Notes: generated by a model not told the origin, from the sequence alone. Counted from the stretch's first letter, positions 42,837 through 54,349 are shown. The stretch is DNA of 64,000 nt from Gambelia wislizenii (GCA_030847615.1 JAUMIR010000003.1:29572501-29636500), one strand, 5' to 3'. A program made the numbers and translations.

Positions 42837-43650
42837 TCTTGGCTGCTTGTTTTAATCCATACAAGCTTTTCTCAAGTTTACACACTAGATGCTCCTTTCC
42901 AGGAACTTGTAATCCTGAAGACTGTTCCATGTACAGTTCTTCATCTATGTCTCCATAAAGAAATGCTGTTTTTACATCTAGATGTTGGACATGCATTTTC
43001 TTGGAAGCTGCAACAACCAGTAAGGTTCTAATAGTTGTGTGTATAACTACTGGGAAGAAAGTTTCATGAAAATCTTCTCCAAATTGCTGATTGTAACCTT
43101 TACCTACAAGTCTGGCTTTATATCTTTCAGTCTCCCCTTCTGCATTTTGCTTTGTTGTAAAGACCCATCTGCAGTCAATTGCCTACTTGCCTTTTGGCAA
43201 TTCTGTCAAAGTCCAAGTTTTATTTTTATATAGAGATTGCATTTCCTTCATTGCTGCTTGCACCCATTTCTCAGAATCAGACTTTGGCAGTCCTTTGATC
43301 TTCTGCCAGTCAGGGGATTCCAGGCTTTCCCCCGTGGCTAGATAAGAGAATCTCAAAGCAGGCACTCCCATGTTACCCCTTGCAAACTGTCTCACCTGGA
43401 CTTGAGTTCCTGGCTCTGCCTGTGGCACACCATCTGGTCCTCCATCCTCTGTGAAGTCATTGGCTGAGGGTGCCCCTTCTGGGTGTGAAGCACTTGCAGG
43501 AGAGTGAAAGAGCTGCACACACTGTGGCTGCTTGTGGGAATCAGAATCTTCTTCCACTGCAAACACATCTGAATAGAATTCTTTGTTTGTATTAGAATTA
43601 AATTGAGGTCCTTCATCAAAATAAACAGCACTTGTTATTTCATTGTGCAC
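41570..43650 (-). pseudogene. Copia reverse transcriptase / RNase H, broken
   Basis: From 43650: the connection KWVQAAMKEMQSLYKNKTW, a TAG at 43180, then DCRWVFTTK, YKARLVGKGY, motif A VQHLDVKTAFLYGD and KLEKSLYGLKQAAK. An L2 tail (about 42655-42836) interrupts here. The frame resumes as WHEKLNQLLIKEGF, and motif C reads SYVVDLILC (42523-42534). A shift at 42079 leads into RNase H: YADADWGSDPLDRKSTSG, then AVSWTSWQQSTVADSSTGAK. Motif C has Val at codon 42526-42528 in place of the first Asp, and the RNase H SSTEAE motif reads SSTGAK. Confidence 0.85.
42655..42836 (+). mobile_element. L2-like LINE 3' end inserted in copia RT
   Basis: About 180 bp: an AT-rich 3' UTR, then gttgtaagccaccccgattg, tttgcagagaggcgggatat and an (att)n tract of about 12 repeats. 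It separates SLYGLKQAAK from WHEKLNQ. The target duplication is not clear because both flanks are T/A-rich. Confidence 0.8.
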
Positions 43651-43654
43651 CCAT

Positions 43655-44879
43655 CAGGGTTCAGGATTTTGTAAGCACCTTTGGCATAACCAATAAAAAT
43701 TTCCTCTTCACTTCTACAGTCCACTTTGCCTCTTCTCTGTTTTAGATCTAAAAACTCAGAGATGGTTCAGTCTTGGTTTCACACCATGCCACAATTCAAA
43801 TGGAGTAACATTTCTAGACCTGGTTGGAAGTCTATTGTGTAAGTATGTGGCTGTGAGAATTGCCTCAGACCAATAAGCTTTAGACATGTTAGCTTCTAAA
43901 AGCATTGCAACTGCAATTTCCTTTAAGGTTGGTTAAGTCTCTCTGAAATGCCATTTTGTTGAGGACTATAAACTTGAGTAGTTTGATGTCTAATGCCATG
44001 TTCCTTTAAGAACTCATCAAATTGAGCATTAACAAATTCTGAACCATTATCCATTCTCAGATGTTGAATTTTATATCCAAATTTATTAGTGATGTAATTA
44101 AAGTACTCTTGGAACATTTCAAAAGCTTGACTTTTTTCCTTTAGGAGATAGCAATGGGTGTACCTGCTGAAATCATCTGTTAAGGTCATGAAATAGCCGT
44201 TTCCACCCACTGACTTCTAATTAAATGGTCCACATAGATCAGAGTGGATCAAATCCAGAGGTCTAGTAGATTGTCTTTCTGTGAGAGGCTTGTGTGTAGG
44301 TACAGTAGACTTTACTTTAATGCATTCCACACACCTCTCATTCACACAACAGTTCCTGAAATGAAAATCTCTTGCAAGCTCTTGATTAGCCAATTTCTTT
44401 ATGCATTCAACCATTCGATGAGCAAATCTTTTATGCCATAAATTTATGCAGTCTTTATGTTTACACTGAGTGGCAACATTGGCATTTGAATCACTGATCT
44501 CAATGTGATAAAGGCCATCATCCTTTAGAGTGCCATTAAAAATCAAATGTTTGCCATGAAGACCATAACATGAATTCTTTTAAAAAATTACTCTGTTGCC
44601 TTTTGATGTACTCATCTTTACAGAGTAAAGGGAGCTTTTTAATTCTGGTGTATAATAACAGTCCATAATTTTCAATATTTCTGTATTAGCTCCCAATTAC
44701 ATTGGCAAACACACAGTTCCCATTCCTTGCACTATAACAGAATCTCCATTTGCAAGAAACACAGGGAAATTTACTTCTTCATTAAAATCTTGGAAATATT
44801 CCCTTTTATTGATAAAGTGATTACTTGCTCCACTGTCTATGAGGAGACAGTTTTTATATTCATTTCCAGAAGCTTGCAT
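43655..44879 (-). pseudogene. Copia protease and integrase, broken
   Basis: The protease has NCLLIDSGASNHF (44850-44810, catalytic DSG). The integrase zinc domain follows: LWHKRFAHRM with CCVNERCVECIK (His-His-Cys-Cys). The core TDDFSRYTHCYLLKEK, IQHLRMDNGSEFVNA and QQNGISERLN holds D, D and E, so the DDE triad is intact. A TAG at about 44217-44219 splits zinc domain and core in the same frame. The C-terminal MLLEANMSKAYWSEAILTA and LPTRSRNVTPFELWHG (about 43900-43770) are shifted. Likely role: insertion of copia cDNA. Confidence 0.82.
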
Positions 44880-45781
44880 TTTTTCCCATATACCAATCCA
44901 ATGTTAAATTTCTGCTTAGGATTGCCTTTGTTTGAATAGTCTCTATCTCTCTGGCCTTTGTCAGTATTTGGCCTTTGAGCAGTTCTCTCAACAGATACTC
45001 TCTCCTGCTGTGAGAATGACTGCTTTCCCTTTGAAGTTTTAAATTGCCCTCCATTTGGCTCAGAAGAGAAGCAGGAGGGGTTGGAGTAGGTAGCATTCTG
45101 TTTAAAATTGTGCTTTTCAGCTAAGTTGGCTTGCTGCGTAACATTAGAATTTCTGGAATCAAATTTGTCATTTTGCATCAAATTTTGTCTATGTTTTGAA
45201 CTTCTCTTTTCTGAATATTTTGAAATTATCTTATCTGAATATAGGATTCTGGTAGAGTTAAATCATTTTTTAATTGCAAGGTATTTATTATGGGATTGTA
45301 AAATTTTTGCAAGCTTGCCAGGAAAATGCCAACTTGCATAGTTTTTGGAATTTCCTCTCCAGGAGATTGCAAATCTGCTAATGTGGCTCTAAAATCATTA
45401 ATGTGCTCATTCAAAAAATTAGGATTTGAAAGCTTTCATATTTACTAACTTCATCATTAATGCAACTTTACTTCTCATAGATGGAACATCACAGAGATTT
45501 TTCAAAGTGTCGCAAGCAGCTTTTCCTGTTATTTTATCTTTGATTTCAGAAACTAGTCCATCATCCACAGCCAAAATTATAAAAGCCAAAACTCTTTGAT
45601 CATCTCTGTCAAAATCAGTCTGTGCTCTCCCTTGAGCTGGCCTCTGATCATGTAAAACATGAATAAGTCCCATAGCTTTGAAATATGTTTCAAAAGAAAA
45701 AGACCATTTTTTATAATTTGGGCCCTTCAGCTTCTCTAGGCTTAGGATAGAGCTGAGGCCAGGAGCAGATGCTTCAGCCAT
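44880..45781 (-). pseudogene. Copia gag, broken
   Basis: ATG at 45779-45781 gives MAEASAPGLSSILSLEKLKG, then NYKKWSFSFETYFKAMGL, KAACDTLKNLC and KVALMMKLVNMKAF, which is the UBN2/copia gag capsid style. A shift at about 45418 leads to NEHINDFRATLADLQ and VGIFLASLQKFYNP, and another near 45190 to a Q/N/K-rich linker. I see no intact CCHC zinc knuckle. The ATG lies 129 nt from the LTR, just after the primer binding site. Confidence 0.75.
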
Positions 45782-45888
45782 AATTGCCTTTGTATCCAGC
45801 TGAGCTGAGAGAGACAAAAGGGCAGCTGAGTGATCAAATAAAAACAATAGTTTGCAAAACAAAATAAATTGAGCTTTTAATAGTCTTC

Positions 45889-45905
45889 AACTGGGCCCAT
45901 AACCC
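45889..45905 (-). promoter_or_regulatory. Copia primer binding site, internal tRNA-iMet type
   Basis: On the minus strand GGGTTATGGGCCCAGTT lies 4 nt after the LTR end. It is complementary to the anticodon-stem region of metazoan initiator tRNA-Met (CTGGGCCCATAACCC). This is the half-tRNA priming used by Drosophila copia, not the tRNA 3' end. The match is read directly; the priming mechanism is family knowledge. Confidence 0.85.
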
Positions 45906-45909
45906 AATT

Positions 45910-46016
45910 TGTGGGAGGGTATGAGTCTAAAATTAAAAATTTATTAACGATCCCAGGGATCTAGCCCCTTTTTTAGAAAATAAAAATATCTTCTTTAAAA
46001 AGAAAACTTTCTTTCA
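45910..46016 (-). repeat. Copia 5' LTR
   Basis: Partner of 41509-41615 with the same TG...CA ends on the minus strand. It contains A-rich tracts (aaataaaaatatc) but no obvious TATA or poly(A) signal I can separate from composition. Confidence 0.75.
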
Positions 46017-47099
46017 AAGTAAGCAGAGTAAAGGCATTGGAATGCAAACATAGCTCAATTAACATTTACATGTGTGGTCTGATCACCCAGTCAATTAGAC
46101 TCTTTAAACAACAATGACATCAGTTTAAAAATGCATATCAAAAGTTTACTGAAGGTATATCAATCTTAATCTACATATTAAAATAAATCTAAAAGGTCCT
46201 TAACTAAGATTAGATTAGGGTAGGGAAAAAACTCATCCAGCCTTAAGCAATGAGGGCTGCATGGTGAAGGGTGAAAAGTAAAAGCAAGACTAAAAGATGG
46301 CTACAGCCACATGGAGACAAACTTAAAAGGGAACTTAAACAAAGCATAATAAAGTATTTAAATTAGGAGGTCATGTGATGAATGACCCATTGTTCCAGTT
46401 GGTTGAAATTGCCTAGGGAAAGAAGAATGGGGAGTGGAAAAACTCATGCATGCAGGGAAATTCCTAAACTGAACTTAACATGCGATACACAAGATTGTAT
46501 TGCATTATAATAATAATTTCCCCACATTCTACACCATAGAGGACCAAATGATTCCTTGAGAGGACACCTCTCCAGGCATTTTCCAGTGTGACTCTATAGT
46601 ATGTGTCCCTGTTATTTTTAAGCTGCAGGTAACGGAAACTGCAGTTATTCCCAGGTCCCTTTCCCAGATACCACAAGTTTCACTTTCCCTCCCTTTTTAC
46701 AAAGGCTATTTCATCCCCCCTTCCTGAAAGATCTTGAGGTGAAATTGCCTAAAATGGAAAATCAATCCTTCTGGAGGTTTCTGTGATTCTCTGATGTAAT
46801 CCATTTTTTTTGCAGGGGGAGGGGCACACACTTTTGAAACATCTGGATATTATCAGACATACTCAGAGCCATCTAGGGATGTAAAATCCATGAGGTTTGC
46901 ATTCATTTCAAGGAGTGCAGGCTGGGAAATATCTATACAAGAAGTGGACTGGAACAGATTGCTCACACATCCTTACATATCACATCCGTTGTGTCTCTGT
47001 CTGTGGTTTCTAGGTAAGCAATTTCCCATTCTGTGAGATTTCAAGGCCGAAACCATTATCATGAGTCAGGCTCCTGTAATGCAATGAGGTGGGTCTGTA

Positions 47100-47136
<37 letters not shown>

Positions 47137-47476
47137 GGCAATATAATATTTGTATGTGCACCCACTTCACAGAGTGAGACAATGTGTATTTCCTGTAGTA
47201 CATCTGAAGCTGGGGAGGGGAGCAGAGAGAGAATGCAGGTCATGGGCCACATAGACTTCCCCAGGGCTACTTTGGAAGCCTCCCCAGGCTATTTCTGGGT
47301 CTCATTCCAAAAGAAGTGTCATGAGTCACAATACTTCTGTTCCACTCACTGTTCTGTTTCCAGTAGTGCTGTGAACCCAAATGTATGCACTCACCAGCTC
47401 TTTCCAACCCACCCCCACCTTGCTTTTTCACATGGCAAGATTGTACAAGCACAGCACACTTTGTTATACTTACTGT
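46017..47476. other. Non-coding stretch, no gene recognised
   Basis: Contains a 32-base poly(A) at 47103-47134. No supported ORF. Confidence 0.4.
47103..47134 (+). repeat. poly(A) tract, 32 bases
   Basis: Uninterrupted A run. No retroposed gene is recognisable immediately upstream (47000-47100). Confidence 0.95.
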
Positions 47477-47600
47477 TGCTGCTGTTGTGTCTTCAAGTTG
47501 ACTCCAACTTATAGCAACCCTATTATAGGGTTTAGTTTTCTGGGCGAGATTTATTCAGAAGAGGTTTGCCGTTTCCTTCTTCTTAGTCTGAGAGATTATG
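47477..47600 (-). mobile_element. Sauria-type SINE, antisense 3' half
   Basis: ctgctgttgtgtcttcaagt then tgactccaacttatagcaacc and ggtttgccgtttccttcttc is the reverse complement of the body and tail of the SINE at 2686. Confidence 0.7.
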
Positions 47601-47889
47601 ACTTGGGGCTTAGCTACACAAAGGAAAAAAAGGGATTGCTCCACAATATTAGCAAGTCGCAACAGCTGCGATCTGTCTTAATGGCTTTACAGCCCCCATA
47701 AACTTCACATGCTGGTAGCTGAGATGGTAGCCATGAGTGGATTATTCACATTATTAAATCTGCCGCTGCTGAACTTTTTTAAAAAACTATTTTCATAGTA
47801 CACACAAGCGATATTCCACCTTTCCCAAAAAGAAAAATGGAAAAAAAGATAGCACAACCCTTCATTTTATCACCTTACCAATCACTCAC

Positions 47890-49085
47890 TAAAGTGAAAA
47901 ATCCAACATGTTGGTAGCGGGCACTTACCCCATAACCCAGCCCTGCCCCCTGCACTCCTCCAGCCAATCAGGTTTGCACTGTGTCCTGCATGGGGAAGCT
48001 ATTCTTGCTGAATCACTTATCTTAATGAGCAAAAATGTGTATATCACTGGAATTTTTTTTAAAAAAAAGTCAGGAAAAGCCACAAATGCTTTTCTCATGT
48101 ACCTTTTCCTCCTTTTGGCCCCCTCCTTCATGATACGATGAGACAATGTGGGATCCCATTAAGACAGTTCATTTTCTGGGCGAATTCTGTGAGGAGTATT
48201 TTCACTGTGTGGGCAACCCCTTGGTCAAGGTTGCCCAGTGGGTTTCCATGGCTGAGCATGGTTCAAACCCTGGTCTCCTGGAGTTCTAGTTCAACACTCA
48301 AACCATTATGAAGCTCTGTCTCTCACACCACACATACAAACATCCTTTTCACCAGTGGAGAGTGAGGTGGAGATGGGCAACTAGGCTTTAAGCCACTTCA
48401 CACAATAAAATTGAACTTTCTCCTCCTCTGGTACTATGCAGGCTGAGATTTGTTCCCAAAGCTGGAGACGGAGAAGCACAACAATTCCCTGAGAGCTCAG
48501 CCAGCAGCCCAAGATCTGGCAATTTAACAAATATATGTTAATACTGCTTAAGGGAAATCTGTTGAAAAGATGCCACGTGCATTAAGCATAAAACAAGACT
48601 TTACCCTATCAGACACCATATTCACACACTATCCTCCCTTCCTCTTGATTTTAGGAACTGCCAACTGCTAACATTAAGGAGTTTGAATGCAAGGTGCAGC
48701 ACACACCTACCTCTGATTGCATAAGCAGTGCACTAAAAGCTGTGGCCAGAAGATCCCATGGCTTTGGAGATGCCTTCATCAGTGGAAAGTTACCAATGCA
48801 TCTCTATTTCCTCGGAGCTCATTGAGAGCCCACACTTTTTTTTTTTAAGGGTTTGTCTAGACAGTGAAAATACTCCTCATAGAATTCAAGGAGAATACCT
48901 TTTGTTCCAACGCGATCCCATGGTGATTCACCTAATTCAGAAGGAGGGGGTGAAAAACTCAATTTACAATTTTAAAAAAAAACAATGCAAGGAAATGTGC
49001 ATTTTGCTCATTAGGACAACTGGTTCACTTTGCTGTACATTCTTGGAGAGGGCAGAACTGGAGATCGGATTGGTCAGACATGTGC
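47890..49085. mobile_element. Long inverted-arm MITE containing a SINE fragment
   Basis: The left arm (47964-48205: caatcaggtttgcactg, ttaatgagcaaaaatgtg, agtcaggaaaagccacaaatg, gagacaatgtgggatccc, ctgtgaggagtattttcactg) is inverted at 48853-49080 (cagtgaaaatactcctcata, gcgatcccatgg, gaaggagggggtg, tgcattttgctcattaggac, ggagatcggattggtc). A third copy of the left arm is at 54350-54620. An antisense SINE fragment lies between the arms at 48215-48330. Frames within (for example 48758-49129) are arm sequence. Confidence 0.7.
48215..48330 (-). mobile_element. Sauria-type SINE, antisense fragment
   Basis: ccttggtcaaggttgcccag then gggtttccatggctgagcat and ggttcaaaccctggtctcctgg is the reverse complement of the SINE head with its B box. 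Confidence 0.6.
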
Positions 49086-49847
49086 AGGGTACGGGCTTTC
49101 TGGCAAAGCAGAACCTGGAAGTGCCTTGATGGATTTTCACATTAGTGAGCCTGCAGTTTTTGCTGTGCCATGTTGCCCAAATAATTTTTTAAGCAGAAGC
49201 TAGTAGCAGTTGCACACCTTTGGTTTAAAGTTAAAAAAATACTGTGCAGCGGTGGATGTGAGGGCAATCTGGCTGCGACATCTGTCACCCCATTGATCGC
49301 CAGGGTTGATTTGGCTGATCTGGCTGTGCAGCAGCAGCAATGCATAATATGCCACCATCTTGATTTGTGGGTTTTCAAACACAGATAGTTTCTCAGCCTA
49401 TCATTTTTGTTGAAAAAACATGGAGACAAAAGAATGCTGCTGTGGATTTGCAATAATGTGCAGGAATGAGCATTATGTCTTCTCATCTAGATTAGCCCTA
49501 AGTTTCAAAATTAAAATTCTTCAGTTGTGTTGTATCAATGTTTGCTGAGGGGTGGTGGTTGCAAAATATAATGTCCTTCATGGTTTAAGAGTATTCATAC
49601 TTTGATGACCCACTTAGATTAGACATATGAATAAATGACCTATATTGACCACTTTCGCTTGTTTTAATTTTGTCTGATTCCCTACTCCTCTTTGTTCTGG
49701 TATATTCTGATCCTAATTCTTCTCAGTCTGAAGGTCTGATTAATAACCCAACCAGAAGCTTGATTGCCATGAGCCTGACTGTTAATGTGGACAGAAATTA
49801 AAATTGACAAAGACATTTTGGCTAATGGGGACTGGGGAAGTCAGTAG
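49086..49847. other. Non-coding stretch, no gene recognised
   Basis: May include the distal ends of the inverted-arm MITE (to about 49340), but I could not align them with confidence. Confidence 0.4.
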
Positions 49848-50098
49848 TTGTGTCCACACTGTACTGATACAGTAGTTTTATACCATTCTAATTGCAATTA
49901 TTACTTCCTATGGAATTCTGGGATTGGTAGTTTAGTGAGATTCTAAGCATTCTCTAGTGAGCATCCTTAAATTACAGCACTAGAGCTGTCTATAGCAGAG
50001 AATTCCAATTACTTCACAGGATTTCAAACCCCAGGATTCCATTGCACAGAACCATGACACTTAAAATGGTATCAATGTGTAGTGTGGATGTACCAGTT
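49848..50098. mobile_element. Palindromic MITE
   Basis: tgtccacactgtactgatac and ccattctaattgcaatt at the left pair with aaatggtatcaatgtgtagt then gtggatg at the right. cctatggaattctgggattg pairs with ccccaggattccattgcac. A diverged family member lies at 52543-52742. Confidence 0.65.
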
Positions 50099-50159
50099 GT
50101 CTCTTTTGAAGACCTATGTGCTCTAAGGATCTGTCATTAGGGAGGTGTACTGGCATGTA

Positions 50160-51117
50160 CCAGCTACTGTGGTGTGTCAGAGACCATCCAGTACTATTCA
50201 ACATCTTTATCAATGACTTGAATGAGGGAATTAGGGGCATACTTATCAAATTTGCAGATAACACCAAATTAGGAGGAGTAGCTAATACCCTAAAGGACAG
50301 GATCAAAATTCAAAATGACCTGGATAGACTGGAGAGCTGGGCCAAAGCTAACAAAATGAAATTCAATACGGAGAAATGTAAGGTACTGCACTTAGGGCAG
50401 AAAAACAAAATGCATAGATACAGGATGGGGGAGACCTGGCTGAATGAGACTACGTGTGAAAGGGATCTAGGAGTCCTAGTAGACCACAAGTTGGACATGA
50501 GTCAACAGTGTGATGCAGCAGTTAAAAATGCCAATACGATTTTGGGCTGCATCAATAGAAGTATAGTGTCTAGATCAAGGGAAGTAATAGTGTCACTCTA
50601 TTCTGCCTTGGTCAGGCCTCACCTAGAATACAATGTCTAGTTCTGGGCACCAAAATTCAAAAAGGATATTGACAAATTGGAGTGTTCAGAGAAGGGTGAC
50701 TAAAATGGTGAAAGGTCTGGAAACCATGCCTTATGAGGAAAGACTTAGGGAGCTGGGTATATTTAGCCTGGAAAAAAGGCAGTTAAGGGGTGATATGATA
50801 ACCCTGTTTAAGTATTTGAAGGGGTATCACATTGAGGACAGAGCAAACTTGTTTTCTGCTTCTCCAGAGACTAGAACACAGAGCAATGGATGCAAGCTCC
50901 AGGAACAGAGATTCCACCACAACATTAGGAGGAACTTTCTGATAGTAAGAGCTGTTCAGCAGTGGAACACACTCCTTCGGAGCGTGGTGGGGTCTCCTTC
51001 CTTAGAGGTCATTAAACAGAGGCTGATCATGATTTCCTGTGTGGCAGGGGGTTGGACTGGATGGCCCTTGTGGTCTCTTTGAACTCTACAATTGTATGAT
51101 TCTATGATTCTATGATC
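50160..51117 (+). pseudogene. CR1 LINE, 5'-truncated, RT C-terminal half and 3' UTR
   Basis: It opens in the RT: VLFNIFINDLNEGIRG, motif C IKFADNTKLGG (50248-50280), then KCKVLHLGQKNKMHRYRMG, ERDLGVLVDHKLDMSQQCD, ILGCINRS and ALVRPHLEY. A TAG at 50638 and a shift then lead to [34 protein letters not shown] and VVGSPSLEV. The 3' UTR ends in gattctatgattctatga (51100-51117), the CR1 octamer-type repeat. Motif C reads FADN; codon 50260-50262 is AAC in place of an Asp codon. Confidence 0.87.
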
Positions 51118-52542
51118 ACAACAAGGGAGTGGATAAGGCCAATTGTGTGGCTCTTTCCCACCCAAGTAGCATGCCTCTAAGTGTGAGGACAGCTCATCCA
51201 TATAATGGTGCAGGGGGTGATTTTAGACCCTGGGTTTAATTAAAACATAAGAAGACCAAAGGTCCATCCAGTCCAACTCTCCATGTATACAATCAGCTAC
51301 CTATGGGAAGCCTGCCAGCAGAACAGTTAAGGTTGCCCGATTTCAGCAACTTGCCCTGAATGTCAAGCCATGGGCACTCCTCTTCGATCTTCAGGGCAAA
51401 GTATACAAATCTCAGAATCGGGGAGGTGCCTTGAAAAGTGTATGTATATGTTTCCTCACTTGTTAGACAGGCACCAGAAATCTCTTGGTTGCAGAAGTGT
51501 AAGTTATGCAAAATGGGTTGTTGTTTTTATACAGTGTTCAACAATTATAACCAGCTGGCACACTGTTGGAGGATATTTATGCTATCCTGGAGTGGTGTAG
51601 GAGCTCATCCTTGATGTTTTTATACACACACACACACACAGAGAGAGACAGAGACAGAGAGACGGTATAGTCTTTGCAGCTGTGATTGATGTTTAAGGTC
51701 CTGGGTTTAGCTCCAAGAACACTCTTTGTTTGCCCTTTCCTAAAATCCTTATTCCGAAATATTACCTTTTGCTTCCAGTTTCATCCAGATTTGTAACACA
51801 GGACCTATCTACACTGGCTGAAAGTACTGGGATTTCCCAACACTTCCCAGGATTTTTTTTTCAATTGTACATGCATATCACTCCCCTCACATCCAAATGT
51901 TTATTGAACTATCTCGGGTTTCCTGTTTCAAAGTGGCATTCTCCCCCAGGGCTTAAGATCCACAGGGATCATACTTTTTTCCCCACTCACCACTCTCTCC
52001 TCTTATAAGGCAGTGCTTGGTTTATCTGTAGGCTTGCTTTCCTTGATATCCATACTCACTCCCTCTTTTGAGTCTTTTCCCCTCTCCCTCTCCCTCTCCC
52101 TGCTCACATATCATATCCAGGCTTATGAAACATTTCAGAAATTGATTTTCACCAGTTTCTAGTGGGCTAATCAGGAGTTATAAAATGTCATTGTGCTTAA
52201 GTGATTTAGCAATATAATGCTAGTAAAGCATTGGGATAATTTACTTTCTCTTTTAATATTCCTCTTTCACTCACTTGATTTTTCTGGAATCTCTGTCCTG
52301 AAAACAATCACTGTGTTTACTTGCTTCCATCTTTACTTGCTACCACATGACCAAGTTCATCCTGTAATTTGTTTTTTATGTGCCTTTTGGGAAATAGAGC
52401 CACTGAGCACAAGATTCTTGTACAGTGTAGGAATCCCAGCTTTCTAATAGGCCCCGTTTACAGTGGTAGAAGTCTTCCAGATCATCTCAAAGTTGTTTGT
52501 ATGCAATACCAAGAGTGCATCAAGCTAGACAAGTGGCCCTTT
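51118..52542. other. Non-coding stretch, no gene recognised
   Basis: A (CA)n/(GA)n tract lies at 51626-51662. The segment aagaccaaaggtccatccag at 51252 resembles old CR1 3' UTR sequence but is too short to call. Confidence 0.4.
51626..51662 (+). repeat. (CA)n-(GA)n compound microsatellite
   Basis: acacacacac followed by gagagaga and cagagacagagaga. Confidence 0.85.
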
Positions 52543-52742
52543 CACATTACGCTGTTATAGTGCTGTGATTCCACATGAACGGCCATGGCTGTATCCTATG
52601 GAATCCTGGGATTAGTAGTTTGGAGAGGCAATAGAGCCTTCTGGCTAAGAATTCTAAAATCTCTTCCCTAAACCTCAAATCCCAGGGTTCCATTGGATAA
52701 AGCCATGGCTGTTCAAAGTGGAATCATTGCACTGAATGAAAA
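52543..52742. mobile_element. Palindromic MITE, relative of 49848-50098
   Basis: gttatagtgctgtgattcca then cggccatggct at the left pairs with agccatggctgttcaaagtgg then aatcattgcactg at the right. ctatggaatcctgggattag pairs with aaatcccagggttccattgg. Confidence 0.65.
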
Positions 52743-52781
52743 TTTGAAGCCTTCCAGAGATAGGCAGACAGATAAGTACAG

Positions 52782-53200
52782 TAGCACCCCTGTATCCGCT
52801 GATTCACCAACCACAGATTCAATTATCCACAGTTGTCAATGGCGGGGGGAGGGAGGGGAGGAGGGATCTCACCTCCCCCATCTCTTCCCCTAGGAGGATT
52901 TCTGTCACTGTGGCAGTGATCATGGGGGCAAAGGGGAAGGGGAGCAATCTCACCTCCTCCCCTTCCTCTTTCACCCCACAATTGCCACCGCAGTGGGGCC
53001 ATGGTGGGGGTGAAGGGGTAGGAGGAAGAGGAGCGATCTTGCCTCCCCTCTTCACCCCCGTGATCACCACCATGGTGGAGCCATAGGAGGGTAAAAGGGG
53101 AAAGGGAGGGGGAAGGAGTGATCTCGCCTCCCACCTTCCCTCGGGATGGTGTTCACTATTATCTGCAGAATTCACCATCTGCAGGGGGGGGGACACCAAT
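52782..53200. mobile_element. Tigger-like MITE with internal GC-rich repeats
   Basis: The left end cagtagcacccctgtatccg then ctgattcaccaaccacagattcaa pairs loosely with the right end attatctgcagaattcacca then tctgcagggg. The interior is three or four ~85-bp purine/C-rich units around gagcgatctcacctcc and cagtggggccatgg. No coding. Confidence 0.55.
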
Positions 53201-53769
53201 AAATAAATAAAATAACACTTCAATGCAGTTTTGAATGGCATGATTAAATCCTATATACAAGATCACCCAAATGATTGGGATGAGTGGCCGATATGCTTTC
53301 TGTTCACTTATAGAGGTTCCACAGGAGTCCACACAATTTTCTGCCTTTGAATTAATATTATCAGTGCCTTCTCATAAACAAGAAAATGCTATGTTTCAGC
53401 AGGAGGTTTTTTATAAAGTAAAAAAAGGAGAGAGTTTACCTTTGAAACTGTCCTCCATTTTTGTAACTGAAAATGTATTGCAGAGGGAGAAAACAGCAAC
53501 TGGAAAGCTACAGAGGAAAAAGGCACACCTTCTCTGCAATATCACTGAGAGGGTCTATTACATGGAGTTGGTAAGCTCAGAGACAACAGAAACACACAAC
53601 CCATAAATCAAACCAATGTATCTCATGCCAGAAAATGTTAGTAACTCTGGAAGGCGCTTAATTTTTTTTAATGATACCGGAATCTGCAAATTAAAATTAC
53701 AACAGACAGGAATGAAATCTGGGACTTTTTTGTTTCTTTCCATCCATGCAGATGTGCCTATTGTCTAGT
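53201..53769. other. Non-coding stretch, no gene recognised
   Basis: A 111-codon frame (53271-53606) shows no family motif and is not called. Confidence 0.4.
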
Positions 53770-54122
53770 GCAGTGCTTCTTAATCTGTGGTCTAGGGACC
53801 CCCCCCCAGTGGTCTGTGACGTCCTCACAGGCGGTCCATGAAGGCTTGAAGGCTGCTTGGCCCACCTCTTCCCTGCAGTGGAATGGCCATGTGACAGGAG
53901 CCAAGGCCAAGGCTGGGTGGCTGGGTGGCTGGGTGGTTGGCTTGGCCTGCACATTGCCATTCAATCCACTCCAGCCACAAGCTTGTAGGAAAAAGCAGGA
54001 GAAAAGTCTCCCCTCATTCTCCAGTGCCTTTGAGGAAAGGTTTAGTGCAACGTCTCTCAACAGGGGTTCCACAGAACCCTAGGGTTCTGCGAGAGATCAC
54101 CAGGGGTTCTGCAAAAAAATAG
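53770..54122. mobile_element. hAT-like fragments
   Basis: cagtgcttcttaatctgtgg then tctagggaccc at 53770 and tctctcaacaggggttccac then agaaccctagggttctgcgag at 54053 are sequence types found at hAT termini. A matching opposite end and an 8-bp duplication were not found, so two separate fragments are as likely as one element. Confidence 0.5.
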
Positions 54123-54349
54123 TACATAATAAATCACAGAGAAGTGGTAAGCTGAAAACGCTTATCTCTCCCGTCTACAACAGAGAAAGCCAGGGAGGAA
54201 TGAGTGTGTGTTTGAATGTTTTCACACCAACAGAGCCTGAAAAGGGGCCTCTTATGGGTCAAGGGGGATAAAGGATGTTTATGTGCCAAATACCTTTCTC
54301 TCTCTCTTAGCTTTTGATGTGCTAATGAAGCTGCTCATGTCGGCCTGGC

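Larger units (their letters stand above)
41509..46016 (-). mobile_element. Ty1/copia LTR retrotransposon
   Basis: Minus-strand order is LTR, primer binding site, gag, protease, integrase, RT, RNase H, LTR: the integrase-before-RT order that defines Ty1/copia. LTRs are very short (about 107 bp). Several stops and shifts, an L2 insertion and lost catalytic residues make it non-autonomous. Copia elements are uncommon in vertebrate genomes; this resembles the short-LTR families known from fish and reptiles, by inference. Confidence 0.88.

Noticed and set aside
47103..47134. poly(A) as the tail of a processed pseudogene
   Set aside because: No coding or transcript-like sequence and no flanking duplication could be recognised upstream.
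48758..49129. 123-codon frame as a host exon
   Set aside because: It coincides with the right inverted arm of the MITE at 47890-49085.
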